This document shows, one piece after another, positions 61,655 to 64,000 of a stretch of DNA of 64,000 bases (position 1 is the first letter of the stretch; each line of letters begins with the position of its first letter). The stretch lies in contig JAUIRK010000641.1 of the NCBI GenBank assembly GCA_030549495.1, forward strand, positions 1 to 64,000. The letters are read 5' to 3'. The translations under genes and the position numbers were made by a program. The notes beneath the pieces were generated by a model. The model had not been told where the DNA came from. It saw only the letters and a list, made by a program, of their open reading frames with translations, and made no database searches. The DNA comes from Nectonema munidae. Lineage: Eukaryota > Nematomorpha > Nectonematoida > Nectonematidae.

Positions 61655-63941
61655 CAATGGTCATTTTTATTTTTTTTAAAAATCATTCAAACCTATCAAA
61701 AAATTGATGATATATGACAGCTCAACTTAAAAAAGAACCTTTTCGTTGAAATGGTTATACAAAATTTTCTATTTATATACACTCGTTTTCATGTATGCTG
61801 AATATAATGGTCACGTTTATTTTTTTAAAAAATCAATCAAACCTTGTCAAAAAATTGATTGACATATGACAGCTCAACTGAAAAAATTAACTCTTTATTT
61901 AAGTAGTTATAAACAGTTTTTTCTAACATTTTTGATTAATTTGTGACTTTTTTAAAATCCTGGTATATTTGCGGTCAGATATATTGTACTGATTTTTGAA
62001 CGATTTGTTTTCATGCTATTCTCCAAAGACTATATTCAAATTTTTACTCATTTCACAAATGAATTTATTTCTCTTTGAACTTTAGATTTTATTTGGAATC
62101 TATAATAAAACAAATTTTCCTTCAATCAATATGAAATATAGTTTCATAGAAGCTGGGACTACTGAACATCCAATACCACTTTGCTTAAAGTGTTGTAAAA
62201 CACAATCAAACGAATCAATGAGTGCAAGTAAGATAGAAAAGCATCGCAATAAATGTTATCTGGAACTGAAGAATAAGCCCTTGGAGTATTGGGAAAGAAT
62301 AAAAGAGGAATTTGTCAAGCAAAAAAAAAGCTCAACATTTTTTTTAAACCGAAGAATAACTTCCTCTATGCCTCATGTATGATTTCGCATTTGATAGCTA
62401 AATCTAAAAAACCATTTAAGTGGGTGAATGTTTGATTATTCCAGCCGCAGAAATAATTTTGCCTTCAAATCGTTTATGCAAAGGGAAAGTTCAAAAAAGA
62501 TAATTTTTGTTTTTTTGAATCTGGATTATCAAAAAGACAAATTATCGAAAAAAGTTTTTCTCTTTTTTTTAAAACTATTTTTATTATCCTTGACAGTTTT
62601 TAATAAAGGAGATCATTCACTTTTTTTTTAATACTGTAAGCAATTATTAAATAAAATAGCAAATTTTATGCAGAAAACTCATGTTAAGGTGAAAATATTT
62701 TTCATTTTAGAGAAAGGTTACGACAACCAAATGATTAGATATAAAAAAAACAAACAGATTTTTATTATATAAATAAATTATGTTTCAACTTTGTCATCTT
62801 CGTTCATTTGTATATTGTTTGATTATACGTATAAAACTTTCTCAAAATAGTCAAACACGAAATTTAAATTGACCGATTCAGCTTGTTTCGAGATATTGTA
62901 GAGTGAATGGTATAAACGAACTGTCTTTCTCCCTCAAATAAAATGATGCGCATCAAATATGCCTCTACAGAGTCCTTGTTTTGTATTTAATTAATTTCAT
63001 TAAAAAAATCACCTCATTGAATTCAGTATAAAATCCCGTTTTTGTTCTATATCATTTTCAGTTATATTTTATTTTTTTGCAATTTTGTTTTGCCTACTTA
63101 TAATTCTATTTGTTCTGTGTCAAAATAAATTACATATATAGCTACGTATAACTATTTAATCATGAAGTCCTTTATTTCAGTTGAAGTGTCATATGTCAAT
63201 CATTTTTTGACAGGTATGATTAATTTTTATAAAAAATAAACATCACTGTTGGATTCAGCCTACTTGAAAATGGGTACATATGTGTAAAATACCTGATTTG
63301 CAAATTTGATTCACGCTTACTAGTATTTTTAAATTCTAAATCTAAAAACAATCTATAATTGGAATTGGCATTGTTGATTTGTTATAAAAATGTGTATATT
63401 CCATGTAAAATTTGAATGAATGTTTTCAGAGACAGATTTTAGAAGTAAACCGCAAGTTAGTTACACACTTATTGGTATTTTCAATTTCTAAATTCCAAAA
63501 ATAACTCCAAAAATGAAATCAGCATGCCCGATTTGATATAAAAAATATATTTCATATAAAATTTTAAGGTATATAGATATATTTCTCATCAATCAAAATT
63601 TTGATTGACATTTCCCAAAAAGTAACCATGTTTTTGAAAAAATTTAAACTATAAAGTGTTATGTGTTCAAAACAGAATATATTTATAAATTTTCAAACGA
63701 GTATATAATATAGACACAAAGTTATAAGCTTAACTAGAGATACTGTCAGAATTTTGCTGAAAAAGTTTAATTTTGATTTTGATTGACAGATTTAGGCATT
63801 AAAAGGTCATTCAACTGTCATGAAAATGGTATCAAAAGATGCAGCTATCAATTTTAGGAAATGTCACGAAGTATGGTAGCAAAAGATGTAGCCAATTTGG
63901 TACAAGAGAAATTTTAGTTGAGGCGGAGGGGGGGGGGGGTA
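61655..63941. repeat. Long inverted-repeat (foldback-like) element, copy 2
   Basis: 61655-61790 and 61797-61930 are two tandem ~140-bp units (CTGAATACAATGGTCA, AAAAATTGATGATATATGAC, AGCTCAACTT). Their reverse complement matches 63184-63290, and 63290-63941 matches the reverse complement of 20246-20825. It ends in a G-run at about 63928-63940. The interior (61930-63180) holds a BED-finger fragment. Divergence between the copies looks like 15-20 per cent by eye. Confidence 0.65.
62128..62382 (+). pseudogene. BED-type zinc-finger fragment, hAT-like
   Basis: The frame reads MKYSFIEAGTTEHPIPLCLK, then CCKTQSNESMSASKIEKHRN, KCYLELKNKPLEYWERIKE and EFVKQKKSSTFF. The pattern 'P-x-C-x2-C ... N-E-S-M-x-x-S-K-x-x-x-H ... 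L-K-N-K-P-L-E-Y' resembles the N-terminus of ZBED5/Buster-like hAT transposases. Only the first ~80 residues remain. It lies between the arms of the inverted-repeat element, so it may be what is left of that element's own gene or an unrelated insertion. Confidence 0.55.
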
Positions 63942-64000
63942 AAATAGCCTCGTTACTGATAGGGTAAGATGGTATTTATAATGAATTAATTATAAATAAA

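Noticed and set aside
61474-61686. Reverse frame with repeated RRTIR and NLSP words
   Set aside because: Translation of the short-unit array, not a protein.

Overview
The window is AT-rich (mostly long A/T runs) metazoan-type DNA with GT..AG mini-introns, microsatellite-tailed LINEs and many DNA transposons. I see no intact host gene. The element mix (CACTA, Merlin, hAT, piggyBac, CR1/Jockey-like LINEs, a Penelope-like element, Ty3/gypsy) suits an invertebrate, perhaps a crustacean. That taxonomic guess is inference, not shown by the sequence.

Layout. 2-5715 is one CACTA/EnSpm transposon with matching termini, subterminal repeats, an internally deleted zinc-finger transposase and a second, multi-exon gene with a SAM domain. 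5716-20000 is mostly unique AT-rich sequence with GC-richer islands, two hAT ends, a TTAA-flanked MITE, a BED-finger hAT remnant and a duplicated short segment. 20246-21090 holds half of a long inverted repeat whose other copy lies at 61655-63941. 21096-25922 is a nest: a Merlin end and transposase start abut a broken piggyBac transposase, which is split by a hAT-type element with perfect 8-bp target duplication, which itself carries a LINE. 28077-29365 is a reverse-strand hAT remnant with a 206-bp Merlin-type MITE inside it.

31980-33080 has a 21-bp tandem array and a 376-bp inverted-repeat element. 35580-35715 is a LINE tail. 38824-39181 is a hAT element with a second hAT MITE inserted near its left end. 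39432-39558 is a second TTAA MITE. 42665-43061 is another small hAT-type element. 45909-48958 is a nearly complete piggyBac transposon with TTAA flanks. 50568-51439 is an apparently uninterrupted ATC array of about 290 units. 51800-54330 is a Penelope-like fragment with a hAT-type insertion. 54742-57480 holds two reverse-strand LINE 3' ends around a deleted piggyBac-type element. 57650-58820 is a further piggyBac transposase remnant. 58850-61215 is a broken Ty3/gypsy fossil. 61500-61645 is a short-unit array, followed by the long inverted repeat with a BED-finger fragment.

The history is one of repeated insertion. At least four piggyBac-type transposase lineages, several hAT lineages and Merlin left both coding remnants and short derivatives that share their termini. 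The points best supported by direct reading are the target duplications: GTGTAGAT, AAATTTAA, CTTTACAG, AGTGATTC and several TTAA pairs.
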